64,000 nt of DNA from Ustilaginoidea virens (Eukaryota; Ascomycota; Sordariomycetes; Hypocreales; Clavicipitaceae), in the NCBI RefSeq assembly GCF_000687475.1, contig NC_057319.1, positions 1-64,000 on the forward strand, written 5' to 3'. A program made the position numbers and the translations under genes. Shown here piece by piece: positions 21,005-33,066 of the stretch (position 1 is the stretch's first letter; each line of letters opens with the position of its first letter). The notes under the pieces were generated by a model. The model saw only the letters and a list, made by a program, of their open reading frames with translations. It ran no database searches and had not been told where the DNA came from.

Positions 21005-24000
21005 AACTCCGTATTATGGAACTAATAATGCAAGCGTTATACGATATCGAAATAAGCGCGCCCAATAAGACGGGGGCAGACAGTATAAGGCAGCAGCGCC
21101 CCCGACGTAATATATATACCTAAATGCAGCAACTTTCTAAAGGTATGCAATAGATTTAATCGCAGATAAACTCTTTATAGGCTTATCTTGTAGAGTAGGC
21201 GAGTAAACCCTAACCAGAATACCAACCGGTCCCGGTAATATAATAGGGCGGACCTATCCCCCCTACTACTCTTAATGCGGCTTATACCTAATCTAAGTAT
21301 AAGCCGATCCCGATAAGGGACCCCTTTAATAGCAAAAAGATAATATTTACCGCCTAGCAAACCTTTATATAATATAAGCTTAAGGTCGATAAGGACTTTA
21401 TTAGGGATGAAAAGATATAGTAGATATTTATCTTTTAAAACCTATCTTCTATAGTCTAATTATAAGTCGCAGCCTTTTTTAAGAATAGCAAGGCCTACAA
21501 TTATAATATAGTAAAGTTCTTTAAATACCTCTAATATCTCTTTAAGGACCTATATCGATAAAACTATACGATTACTAAATTTAAGCACTCTTTACGCTAA
21601 AGCCCTAAAGAACTTTTTACTGCTTTTTTCGTCTGATTTAAAGAAAAATTAATGCTTATAAGAGGAATTAGCTAGCCTAAAGAAGTAAAACTCGAATACC
21701 TCTATTCTACATTAAATGCCAAGATAGCCGATAAGATTATTAGACTTAGGGTCTCCTGTAATAACTACTATATAGTAGTCGACCGCTATTATTAAATTGT
21801 TATTAACCTTAAGACTAGCCTAACTATTAGGCGCTACCCTAGTCCTCCTCGCGATCGATAAAATAATAATTAAGACGCAAAAGGTAATATATAAATAATA
21901 GGTATTAACTAGCTTACTTTGAAGAGTAAGTAATATATAGCCGAATAGGTCTTATAGGAGGTCCTTAATAAGTAATAGGAGAAAGACCTTTATCTTTATT
22001 ATAGTGCTTCTACCTACTATATATAGAAATGCTATTTATAAAGGGCCTATAGATCGGGAATAGTTAAGGTGGCTATAATAGACTCCTAGGCCGCTAAAGA
22101 TAATAATAGCGACAATTCTTAAGGAAAAAACTAGCCTTTAAGCTTAATCTCGCAAAAGGGCTTAAAGTATACGCTTAGAACCCTAATTAATTACGAAAAG
22201 GACCCTATATAAAAGAGATAAAAGAGATTATAGAATATATAAATAGGCACCCCTTTTTAGTACTAATATTATATAAATCTTATACTTTTATTAATATATT
22301 AATCGACTCGGGTTATAATTATTATAGCGCTATAAGCGAAAAAATAGTGCAATAGTTAGGTCTCTAACCTATCTGCCTACTATAATATAGGAAAATCGGA
22401 ATAGTAGTAGAGATTTAGAGCTGTTTAAGGGAATATAAAGAAGCGACTTCCTCTATTATATATATTATTCGCGTAGATATTAATATTAATAGCTGGCCTT
22501 TTATGGTTATACTTTATATAATCCTAGGCTTTATCTATAATATTATCTTAAGTCTCCTTTAGATAGAATACTATAATATTATATTGTAAGCGAAACGATA
22601 TTAGATATAGATTAGAGCGGTAGGCAATCTTATCGTCTAAGAATTAATAGTATAATAGTCTAGCCCCGCCGTAATTAATATTCTCGGTTCAATCTTCTAT
22701 AGTATACTTTAGCAGGCGAAGCATTCTAAAGACCAATCGACCTCTTTTATTACTATAAGCCTATAAAAGATAATATATATTCTCCGTATTATGCTTCCGC
22801 TATATTAGGACCCTATATTATTTCTGTAGAAGCTATAGGGACTACCCTTAGAGTTATAGGAATTTAGCGACCTATTTAATAAGGAAAAAGCCTCTAGCCT
22901 TCCTCTATACTAAGGTATATTAGACTATTATATTCGGCTTAAAAAGGCCCTAGATAAAAGCATACTAGACCTACTTTAGGGCCTATTATATAATATACTA
23001 TAGGACTAGCTTCTTAAGGTTCGGAGATAAGTAACCGACCTTATAGATAAAAGATAGATTTAAGTAAGTTCCTTATCGGCAGCAGCTTTAGTCCTCTTAG
23101 CGAAGAAGGGGAATAAAAGGTAGTATTTTTATATAGATTACCGAGCCCTAAATAAGGTTATAGCCTAAGACTAATACCCCCTCCCGCTTATTAAGGAGAC
23201 CTTATAATCTTTATCCTAAGCGAAATAATTTACTAAAGTCGATATATATATAGTATTCTATAAAATCTATATCGCAAAAGGCGATAAATACTTTACTATA
23301 TTCCATATGCGATTCAGCCTCTTTAAGTGGCTTATCACACCTTTTAGCCTTACTAAAGCCCCTATAATATTCTAACGATATATTAATAGGGCCTTAGGAA
23401 ATACACTTAGGGATTTTATAACTATATACCTTAATAATATCTTTATTTATACCTTAGGATTAAAGGAGGACTATATAGGATACATTAAAAATATACTCTA
23501 ACGACTTTAAGATACTAGTTTTAACCTAGACTTAAAGAAGTATAATTTTGCTATAATAGAGGTCTAGTATCTAGGTTATATTATAACGGTAGGAAAAGAG
23601 ATCTATTTAAACCCTAAAAAGATTAAGGCTATTTAGAATTAAAAAGCCCCTATAAAACTAAAGGGGGTCTAAAGCTTCTTTAGCTTCGCAAATTTTTACT
23701 ATAATTTTATCTCTAACTTCTCCTAATTCGCCGAACCTTTAGTTAAATTAATAAAAAAGGGGGTTCTCTTCTAATAGTTAGATAAAGAAAAAAAGGCATT
23801 CTAGGCGCTTAAGTATTATTTTATTTTATATCTAGTTCTCGCTTAATAGGACCTTAATAAGGAGATAATTCTTAAAGCAAATAGCTTTAGTACCGCTTTT
23901 AGTGGCTACCTCTCTTAAATTAAGGAGGATAGAATCCTCCACCCTATTATATACTATTCCGTATGCCTAATAGATGCCGAACGGAACTATATAATTTACA

Positions 24001-25945
24001 ATAAGGAGCTTCTTACTATTATCTCTTATCTTAAGGCATAATTAGCTAAATTCTAATTAGTAGCCTCCCTATTTACTATTCTTATAGACTATAAGAATCT
24101 AGAGTATTTTACTCGACCCTATAAGATATTAGAACAATAGGCTAAATAGGCCGAAATACTAGCGCTCTTTAATTTCTATTTTTAGTATAGGCTAAGGTTA
24201 TAGGCTTAACGCCCTAATATACTATCTCAATAGGAATAAGAAGCCGGCAGTATAATACTAAGGATTAGCTAGATTTTAAAACTACTATCGATCTTAATAC
24301 TCTACCTAAACTCAACTACTAAACCGGTTCCTATAACTATACCTTTAGGATTTAGCTTACCTAATAGCTTGCATATTTTTACTAACTCCTACCTCTAGGC
24401 ACTTTAGGATTATGCTATAGCCGAGGATAAAACGTATAGGGTATACTAGGTAGTAGTAGCGAAAGGCAAGAGATATTTTCCGATTAAGGCTTTAATAAAA
24501 GAATAGATTATAGATTATACCCTAAATGCCTATAGCGCGCTTCTCTACTAAGGGCAGATATAGCTCCCTTCTTTTAAACCCCTAACTACTATAGTTATAT
24601 AGCGATACTATAAATTACCTACTATAGGCTATCTAGGGAAGAATACTATATTCTAGTTATTATATCGAGACTACTACTTTAATAATATATCTTTAGCGGT
24701 AGCAAAATATATTTAGAATTGCCGATACTATAGGGCATATAAGAGCCGATAATTGCGCTAAGGCCTACTGCAGCTATTACCTATCTTAGACCGATTTTAG
24801 TCGCAGATTTCCATCGACTTTATAATAGATCTTCCCATACGCAATATATCTAACCCGCGATTCCTTATAATTATTACTAATCGCCTATCGAAATATATTC
24901 AGCTTAAGGCAATATATTTTATAAAAGCAGAAGACTATACAGAATGGTTCTAATAGTACTAATAGTATTTCTATAGGTTCCCTAAAGAAATTATTAATAA
25001 CTAAAGATCTAATTAAATAGGATAATTTTAGATTATACTTTATAATTCAATTAGGACTAAATAACTCCTCTCGATTATATATTACCCCTAGACTAATAGC
25101 AGTATAGAACGGATAAACCAAAAGGTCTAGGCTATCTTATATATTATAGTCTCCTTTGACTAATATAATTAGCTAAAACACCTTATGGTATACTAACTAG
25201 CGTTAAATAACCGGATATTATTAGTAACCGGTTTTAGTCTTAATCGGCTCCTTAATAGATTTAATATTTTAATAGTTATATTACCTCTAGATATAATATT
25301 AAGTTTAACGACCCCGAAAAGGTAGGCCGCCCTATTCTTAGCTACCCTCTATAAGGGATAAGAAGTAGCCTAGGCCGCTATCGCCTTTATATAGTAGTAG
25401 TAGTAGGATATAACTAACTATTCGTACCATCTAGCGGAATATTTTTAAGTTAGGGATTAGGTATAGCTTACCTTACGCAATATTAAAATAAACCAGCCTT
25501 ATAAGAAGCTCGATTAGGTCTTAGCAAAGTATATAGTTATAGCTATACTATCTCTGCTTAATATTCGACTCGATATCCTATAGGGTATTCACCTAGTTTT
25601 CTATATTAATCTAGTTAAATAAGCGGCTTCCGACCTACTACTAAATTAAAAGGTAATTAATATACGACCTAGTCCCCTACTCATACTATCCTAAGACTCT
25701 AATTAGCTATATAAGGAATATAAAATAGAAGAGATTTTTATTATAAAGAATACCTAAGGTTAGGGGCAAAACTATAATATACTCGTTAAATAGAAAGGAT
25801 ACGATTTACCTATATAAGAACCCCTAAAGAATTTCTTAAAGATAGCGGTATAAAAGGCATTTAAGGCTAAATAGGGGGATATTTAGACGCATAATAGACT
25901 TATACGGCTTTAGGATTAGATTTTAGACCTATAACTTTAATATCA
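21005..25945 (+). pseudogene. Gypsy gag-pol remnant with chromodomain
   Basis: Frames are broken by stops and small shifts, but domain order is clear: gag (about 21050-22200, with a degenerate zinc-knuckle-like Cys/His cluster near 22000); protease 'LIDSGYNYY' (about 22300); RT (about 23130-23620; 'DYRALNKVI', 'FTKVDIY', 'YLNNIFIY' in place of the usual YxDD); RNase H (about 23860-24190); integrase with its N-terminal zinc region and core (about 24600-25400); and a chromodomain (about 25690-25870; 'EYKIEEIF', 'NILVK-KGYD', 'EPLKNFLK'). The loss of Asp in the YxDD box (GAT to AAT) and nearly all stops fit RIP. The coding capacity would be a single gag-pol of typical chromovirus size. Confidence 0.83.
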
Positions 25946-25974
25946 TCTAATAATACAAAAAAAAAAAAAAAAAA

Positions 25975-27691
25975 CTAATCCTTTTTGTTTTTAGTAAAGC
26001 AATCTAATAAGTTTTAGCGTTTATCTTTTATTTCTTAGCAACTCTGGCCCCGCTCCTATATTTCTTAATTCCTACTGCCCCTACTACCCTTACCCTCCGC
26101 TACCCCTATTACCCTTACTTTTATCGGCATTCTCTTGCCTCCCTATAGGATTCAATAGGGGGGCATATAGGGGAAGGGGAGGGACTATAGGATAATAGGG
26201 CAGGAAAGGTAGCGGCGGCATTAGCGGCATAATTAGCAGATACTAACTAGGCATAATATAGCTCGGGTACCTATAATAGGATATAATAGATCTAAAGGGA
26301 TATACTTATAATACTAGGCTAGTAGTAATAAAACCGGCCTCGGCTTATAGCGCGGTCGTCGGTATAAGGGCCTAAAGTAAGGCTATATCGGCATATAGGG
26401 AGGACGCTAACTAAAGGGAAGTAGGTAAAATATAAGGCGCAGGCATAGCAGGGGTAACCTAATATACGAAACTGGTCATCGCCTCTACTATAATCTGTAT
26501 ATTTTATCGTTACTCTGCGAGCAGTTATATAATAAGAGCTATAGAGTTGCCGCTAGCCTATTAGGACCCGGTAGATAAAGCAGAGGGAATAATAGTTATT
26601 ATAGGCGCAGTAGGAGTCGACCCGCCGACATTAATAGCCGGGGTATATATAGAAAGGGCTATTATAGTATACTCTTACGCTATAGCCTATAGTTTATCCT
26701 ATTAACGATATAGCATATTGAACTTAGGGCGAAAATAAGCCTTTCGGCCTAGGATATCTCCTACCTTCGGATAGGCGGCCTCCTTAATACTTTATTTCTT
26801 TTATACTATACGGATGATATACTTTATTACCTACCGCAATTAGGGGTTTATCGATATTATACGCTCGCACTAAATATATATCTTATATTTCTAACGGTAT
26901 CGAATATAAGCCTAAGAGCAATCAGACTATATACAGACGATATATTCTCTAGTATCTATAGTATATTATATATAGGCGATATAGGTATATTCTACCTCCT
27001 CGATATTATCGGCACTTAATCCCTTAAAATCCCTCTAGATAAAGAACTCTCCTATAGCGTGCTTCTTTCGTAACTACCAATATAATAATCTAGTAGTAGG
27101 TAAGGGTAGCATTTTCCTTATACGCGAAAATATCTAAGGCATAAATATAGATAAGGAGGGAGCTAATAGTACTCCAGATAGGGTTTTAGGCGTAATAGCC
27201 ATTAAAGAAGAAGTTTTTATTAATATTACCCCTATCGATAATAGGACTCTTATATAAAAAGGGGCGGAAGAATATAAAGGGGACGATAAAGCCCCTATAT
27301 TAGGCGATAAAGGCTCTACTGAACTCTTATTATTATTAGAAATAATAATAAGCTTAAAGCTAGGGGGGGAAATATATAACTATCCTAAGGAGGGTATAGA
27401 CTATAGCGGCTGCAATAGTGTTTTTAGCTGGGAACCTCTTCTACGCCTAGCACTTCTAAGGTCTCCGGCAGATATTAGGGATAGACCTAATAGGGTTATA
27501 GGAGGGCCCTAGGCGATAGGTATATTCCTATCTATTAATCCTCTAGATAATATAGCGATAAATCTAATATAATAGCAAACGGGGGGGGGACCTAAATACC
27601 TATTAGTACTAGACGATTTACTATATAGACTTAATACGAACGATCTAAGAACTTTCGATAGTATAACTCTATTAGTAGGGACGATTCTCAT
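25975..27691 (-). pseudogene. Antisense ORF of the Gypsy element (copy 1)
   Basis: A minus-strand frame begins at an ATG (27691) and can be followed, through TAG/TAA stops at likely Trp/Gln positions and at least one indel, to a TAG at 25975-25977 beside the A18 tract. It is the counterpart of 51806-53494. Recognisable common segments include 'RIVxTNRVxLxKVLRSFV', 'NRYLGPP', 'YCYYI.FIAILSRGL'-like and 'GDILxRKAYxRPKFN'. No known domain was recognised. It lies between the chromodomain and the 3' LTR, opposite to gag-pol, so the two transcripts would converge at the A/T run. Confidence 0.65.
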
Positions 27692-28128
27692 AATAGTAGT
27701 AATATTATAGACTTACTACTAGGAATAATAGCTTCGATAACAGTAGGCATAAGGATAGAGAGAGAGAGGAAGAAGTATAAAAGAGAAATAGATAAAGGAA
27801 GAAGCCTTAGTATAAACGGATTCCTAACCGACGGCTAGCGATAAAATTTTTCTACTCTATAATAACTATAATATAGTTCCTTCTAGCTAATAGCATTACA
27901 ACTGGCTTCAATAAGATTCCATTACATCTGCCTAAAGTATACCGACTTTAGTCTACGCTATATTCATATTGGTTATATATTGGTATATCTACACGCCCGA
28001 TTATTATCCTATATATTTAATTAAGGTTATTTTCGAGGGCTATAAGAGGTCTTAATTAGGGGGCGATATATAAAGGGGATGATTTTAGATGGTTTATTCT
28101 TCTAACTCTAAGGAGGAGGAGGGGGGTA

Positions 28129-28372
28129 TATTACGGGCTCGGGCTATGCCCGCGCTATAATATAGCTAGGACGCGGGCTATGCCCGCGTCTAGCCTAAGA
28201 AGGGCAATAGACAGAGTTACAGGACTATACTAAGATTCCGATATATATTATAATCGGGATATAAATAGACTAGATAGAAGGTTCCTATTTGGATCCTTTT
28301 CTTTCCTCTTTAGTCTATTTAATATATATTATTAACGCCTATTTACAGTCGCCCTAGGGCTAGTCCTTCACA
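28129..28372 (+). repeat. Gypsy 3' LTR (subfamily A)
   Basis: 244 bp, the same length as the 5' LTR, ending CCTTCACA. It is preceded directly by the polypurine tract. It differs from the 5' LTR mainly by C/T and G/A substitutions. Confidence 0.85.
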
Positions 28373-28640
28373 GTACGGCGTTGCTGCTGATTTGTCTGTG
28401 GTTATTATTGGCGATAGTAATACAGTGGTTATAGTGGCTTGACTCGAGTTTACCCCTGTTTCCTTCGTCTAAGTCTATAATTTCTACCGCCTCAACCGCG
28501 CCTTCCTCCTAGTGCCGATGCGCTATTAGCGGACGGGGTAAGACGAGGTGAGGAATTAATCTAGCAACTTTTTGACTATTTTAGGGGTGTATTCGCGCCG
28601 GTACCAAGGTGCGGGCGAAATCGCGAAAACTTTCGCGATT
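28373..28640. other. Isolated GC-rich segment with a perfect inverted repeat
   Basis: Unlike its AT-rich neighbours this 268-bp stretch shows little RIP ('gattcctactaat' marks the return to AT-rich DNA). It ends with AATCGCGAAA, two bases, and TTTCGCGATT (28619-28640), a perfect 10-bp inverted repeat. No reading frame or homologue within the window was found. It may be single-copy DNA trapped between elements or the end of another mobile element. Confidence 0.5.
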
Positions 28641-30028
28641 CCTACTAATAATTATAGTAATCTAATAATACTATAACTCCCCTACCGTAAAACACCTAGA
28701 GAAGAATATAACCTTCTAACTCTTACGATAAGACTACTACTTTAATAGTATATTATCTAAAGTGGCTCGGTTTATTAGGAATTATTAATACTATAAGGCG
28801 TATAAAAGCCGTTAATTACAATAGGGCCTACTTTAGCCCTTACCGATTCTAAATCGCTTTTAGTTTTAAATCTCTATTAATTTTATAATTAACCTCCTAG
28901 CTTATAACGCTTCCGACCCATATTACCTTATAGTTATTACCGACCGTTTATCTAAATATATTTAGCTCAAGGCAATACACTCGATATAAGCGGAGGATTA
29001 TATAAAATGGTTTCTCAACTATTAGTAGCAGCACTATAGATTCCCCGCCTAAATTATCAGCGATAGAGGCTTAGACTAAATAGGCTAATTCTAGACTATA
29101 ATATGCAAGGCTATTAGGACCGAATAACTTCTCTCAACTATATACTACCTATAGACCGACGGTAGTATAAAGTATATAAACTAGGAGGTCTAGGCGGTTT
29201 TATATATTAAAGTAGCATTCGACTAATATAATTAGCCCTAATATCTTGCGATTTACTAATATACTCTAAATAATTACACTTTTTTAGTTACTAAATATAA
29301 TCCGAACCATCTCCTAAATAGCTTTAACTCTCCTATTATAGCACCCCCCCTTAATATTACGCCGAATTTAATAACTTTTAAAGGGCAAATAGTATGCTTC
29401 CTAGCTATAATACAAGATGGAGGCAAACTCGCTTAGGCCGCTATCGCCTTTACTTAATAGTAGCAGTAAGATGCAATAAACCGTTCCTAATGCCTAGTAC
29501 AGCGCTATTAAGTTAGGTACCGAGTTTAGCTAAGCCTATAGAATATTAAAACTAACTAGCCCTATAAGAAGCTCGATTAGGTATCTATAAAATATACTAT
29601 TATAGCTATTCTATCCCTACTTAATATACAACTCGATATTCCTAAAAGTATTCACCTAGTCTTTTATATTAATCTTATAGAATATACTGCTATCGATCTA
29701 CTACCGAGCTAAATCTTTATAGATACTAGGCCTAGTCCCCTATTAGTCCTACTAAAGGACTCTAATACCCTGCATAAGGAATTTAAGGTCGAAGAGATAT
29801 TAGCCGCGAAAAACGCTTAGGGTCGGGGCGGAAAGTATAATATACTAGTAAAATAGAAGGGATATGATTTACTGTTATAAGAGCCCCTTAAGAACTTCGA
29901 GGATATTATAGCGCAAAAGGCATTTAAGGATAAATAGGGGGATATTCGGATATATAATAGGCCTAGTCGAACCCTATAGCAACCCTAATATAGAAACGGA
30001 GGAAATTTTTCCTAGGGAAGGGGGGTAT
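28641..30028 (+). pseudogene. Second Gypsy pol fragment (integrase C-terminal half and chromodomain)
   Basis: Starts inside integrase ('YYFNSILSKVARFI') and runs to a well-preserved chromodomain (about 29768-29940; 'FKVEEILAAKNA', 'GGKYNILVK-KGYD', 'EPLKNFEDI'). A polypurine tract GGAAGGGGGGTAT lies at 30016-30028. Unlike the subfamily-A element, only about 90 bp separate the chromodomain from the polypurine tract, so this subfamily has no antisense ORF. The 5' part of the element is missing. Confidence 0.78.
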
Positions 30029-30804
30029 TATTGCAATTCTAAAGGTCACTAATCAGCAAAGCCTTACTAGCTAGCTAGATGGCACAAGACTGTCTGCGAC
30101 CTATGACTTAATCTTAGTATAAATACTAGATTCGTCACTAAGTCCTAAGACTATACAAGTGCTATAAAGCGAGGCAAGTGTAAAGGCAAGGTAAATAAAA
30201 GATAACCAGAATAACGCAGGGAAGGTGGGAGTTAAGAGGCATATAGTGCATTAACAGGTTCGATTGTGCTGCCCTTCTACTATCTAGAAAGAAGGGGGAA
30301 AGCTATCCTATATATACACGAAGGAGGGGTAGGCCCAGGCATCCAAGGTAGCCAGTAAGAAAGCTCCCCGTAATGCTCGCTATGCCACGTATATGATACA
30401 TCAGCAAACCCACTATATCCGGCCTTTCCAACCACCCTAACCACCGCACTAGTAACTAGCCATTACGCTAGTAGACTAACCACCACGCTAGTATACTAGC
30501 CACCACACTAGTGGACTAGCCACCACGCTAGTGACTAACCACCACACTAGTGGACTAGCCACCACACTAGTAGGCCGCCACCACGCTAGTGGGCCACCAC
30601 GCTAATTTAGCAATGCCACACCTTTTTAACAAGGCCTACCTTACTTGATATACAGTAAATAATCCACTGAAAATCCTTAAGGTAAAAGGCAAAGGCCTAA
30701 GGTAAGACTACCATAAGTCTAAGAGGCGGTATAAGGGCCAGAAGGTTAATAGGCCAGTAGGGCATTAGGCCAGCAGCCTAATAGGCTACTATAGGATTTT
30801 AACA
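30029..30804 (-). mobile_element. Solo copia LTR (outer family) with target duplication
   Basis: On the minus strand it starts TGTTAAAATCC (30804) and ends TTGCAATA (30029). It is flanked by GGTAT at 30024-30028 and 30805-30809, a 5-bp target duplication. It sits at the polypurine-tract/LTR junction of the Gypsy fragment; the undisturbed junction is visible at 28121-28135. An array of ~15-17-bp CTAGYGTGGTGG units (30440-30600) makes this LTR (776 bp) longer than its relatives. Confidence 0.92.
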
Positions 30805-30808
30805 GGTA

Positions 30809-31072
30809 TATTACGGACTCAGGCTATACCCGTATTATAGATTAGCTAGGGCTTAGGCTACGCCCGTGCCTAGTCCGGGACGGATGATATAAGGCAGACG
30901 TACGGGCCTATAGGGCAATATTAGGGCTCTAGCCCGCGCCATATACGGATATATATAGACTACAGAAGGGACCCGATTTAGGCTCTTCTCCTTTCCTCTT
31001 TAGTTTTATTAATACATCCGATTGACGCCTATTTGCAGTCGCCCTAGGGCTAGTCCGTCACAATAGGCCGCT
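30809..31072 (+). mobile_element. Gypsy 3' LTR, subfamily B
   Basis: From TATTACGGACTCAGGC to CTAGTCCGTCACA. It carries AGTTTTATTAAT, the subfamily-B marker. Together with 28641-30028 it is the 3' end of a plus-strand Gypsy into which the solo copia LTR inserted. Confidence 0.82.
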
Positions 31073-32800
31073 AATAGCTCTAATTCTTAATTAGTACTAT
31101 TTCGCTTATAGTTCGATATTATAGTACTTTATTTAAAATAGCCCTAAAATAATATCGCGGGTAAAGCCTAGTATAATATATAGTATTACGGCTAATAGCT
31201 ATCTATTAATATTAATATCGATATAGATAATATAGGTAATCGAGGGGGTAATAGCCTATTGCTCCCCTAATCGACTCTTTATATCTACTATAGTCCTAAG
31301 TTTCCTATAGGATAATAGGCAAATAAGCTAAAGTCTTAACTTTTAGATAGTTCTTTCGCTTATTGTACTATAGTAATTACAATTAGAATCAATTAGGGTA
31401 TCGATAAAGGTAGAATTATTATATAGTATTAAGACTAAAAAGGGGTATCTATCTATACGGTCCTTAATATTATTAATCTCCTTTATATAGTATTCTTATT
31501 GTGTTCTAGCTAAAACCTAGGCGCGTTTTTTAAGCCTTTTCGCTTGATTCGGCTTAAAGGCTAATCTTTTCCTTAAGTATCGCTATTATCGCTATCTCTA
31601 AATTTGGCAATATATAAGGCTTTTATAGCCTTTAGGTTTATAAAAGCTATAGTTATCTCTAGTAGGGGCTAGGCTAGCCTTAGCTTATATTCCTATATCT
31701 TATAGCTAGTATCCCTGCATTAAGTATAAAATAATTTCTAGTAGCGCTTTTTAAAGACTTCCTTTGAAACCTATAGCGCCCTCTTACTAGGGAACCTTCG
31801 CTTGCCTTTTAAACCTAGCTTATAGACGCTTATTATAGGCATATTACTATCCTTATCTTAAGTAGTTATCTGCAGATCCTGGGCGTTATTATCGTAATCC
31901 CGAAAGGGATCTATATAGCGTTTTATAGTAAGGCTTATCTCTAGGTCGATAGCGATTTTACGGTACCTTATAACGGCCGCATTATAGTCCTTACGGGAGA
32001 CCCTTAGGCCGATAATCTTTTCCAATATATAAAGGTTAAGGGCGGATTAAAGCATTTCTAGTTTTACCGATTTAGGCTAACTAAATCCCCCTACTAATGC
32101 CAATTTTTCCTTAAAATGCATAAAAAAGGCAGAGAAAGGTTCTTTCGGCATTTAGTAGAAGATATACTTAAGCTTGGTAATTATATACCCCTCCTAATAT
32201 AGATCCTTAAAGAATCGCTATAGGTAATTAAAGAAGGCTATAAGGCAGTAATAGAGGGCCGCACTATTCTTAAAGAAGGCTGTAATCTAGGATTAAATTA
32301 TAGCCAAAAGGTTTTAATAGATAAATATCCACTAGGTCTTATTGTTATTAATAAAGTCCCGATCGATCTCTAATTTATACTCTATAAAGGTCTTCTATAT
32401 GGTAAATATAGCCTTTTTGCTATTAAAGGGTTCCTTAACGGATATCGGCTTATATTTTTATCGGATTTCCTCTAGGATTAAGATAGAGTCAGTCTAGGAT
32501 CGGTCTAGGGTTAATATAAGTACTAACGATAGTTATTACTATATTTAGTCAATAAGGGCCTATATCTAATACTCAGTCTGCTCGGCCTAGATATATATCT
32601 AGCGCTTACTCTCTTGGTTTTAGGATAATTATTTTTGGAACCTTATATTAAGTACTTCTATAGCGTTTATAATTAACTTTAGTTATGCGGCCTATTAATG
32701 AGCGGAGGCGCATTAGACATCGTCTAAGCCTGTAATATTCTATAAGGGGTCTATATCTATTATCGGCAGTTATATGAGATATAACAATAAGGGTTAAAAG
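31073..32800 (-). pseudogene. Gypsy gag-to-protease fragment, subfamily B, minus strand
   Basis: On the minus strand this runs from the leader near 32800 through gag into a protease-like 'LIDSNCNY' (about 31385; the usual DSG reads DSN). It aligns with the corresponding parts of the subfamily-A copies (57840-59700). It meets the plus-strand LTR head-on at 31072/31073, so this is a rearranged junction, not one element. Confidence 0.7.
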
Positions 32801-32812
32801 AGTTTTATTAAT
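32801..32812 (-). promoter_or_regulatory. Self-complementary primer-binding site (subfamily B)
   Basis: On the minus strand, ATTAATAAAACT directly follows the 5' LTR. The LTR contains the exact 12-base complement (plus-strand 32862-32873 reads ATTAATAAAACT). Both site and LTR target differ from subfamily A, yet pairing is kept. Confidence 0.7.
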
Positions 32813-33066
32813 TGTGATGGACTGGCCCTAGGGCGACTGCAAATAGGCATCAATCGGATATATTAATAAAACTAAAGAGGAAGGGAGAAAACCCCGAATC
32901 GGGTCCCTTCTGTAGTCTATATATATCCGTATGTGGCGCAGGTTAGAGCCCTAATGTTGCCCTATAGGCCCGCGCGTCTGCCTTATATCATCCGTCCCGG
33001 ATTAGGCACGGGCGCAGCCCGAGCCCTAGCCAATCCATGACACGGGCATAGCCCGAGTCCGTAACA
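32813..33066 (-). mobile_element. Gypsy 5' LTR, subfamily B
   Basis: 254 bp between TGTGATGGACTGG and GAGTCCGTAACA. Its sequence is close to 20099-20353 and 59812-60072. It is inserted in, or joined to, a copia gag remnant on its right. Confidence 0.83.

Larger units (their letters stand above)
20730..28372 (+). mobile_element. Full-length chromodomain Gypsy retrotransposon, subfamily A (RIP-inactivated)
   Basis: 7.64 kb bounded by two 244-bp LTRs (20730-20973 and 28129-28372). The order is LTR, self-complementary primer-binding site, gag, protease, RT, RNase H, integrase, chromodomain, an A18 tract (25957-25974), an antisense ORF, polypurine tract GGAGGAGGAGGGGGGTA (about 28112-28128), LTR. 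The chromodomain and self-priming layout place it near the Tf1/sushi chromoviruses. No intact protein remains: stops are dense and of RIP type. The 5-bp flanks (GTAAA, GTACG) do not match, so a clean target duplication is not shown. Confidence 0.85.

Noticed and set aside
20725..28377. Target-site duplication for the plus Gypsy
   Set aside because: Flanks GTAAA and GTACG share only three bases, so this is not accepted as a duplication.
30440..30600. Regularly spaced short repeats as a CRISPR-like array
   Set aside because: Units are ~15-17 bp without unique spacers. It is a minisatellite inside a eukaryotic LTR, and other LTR copies share it.
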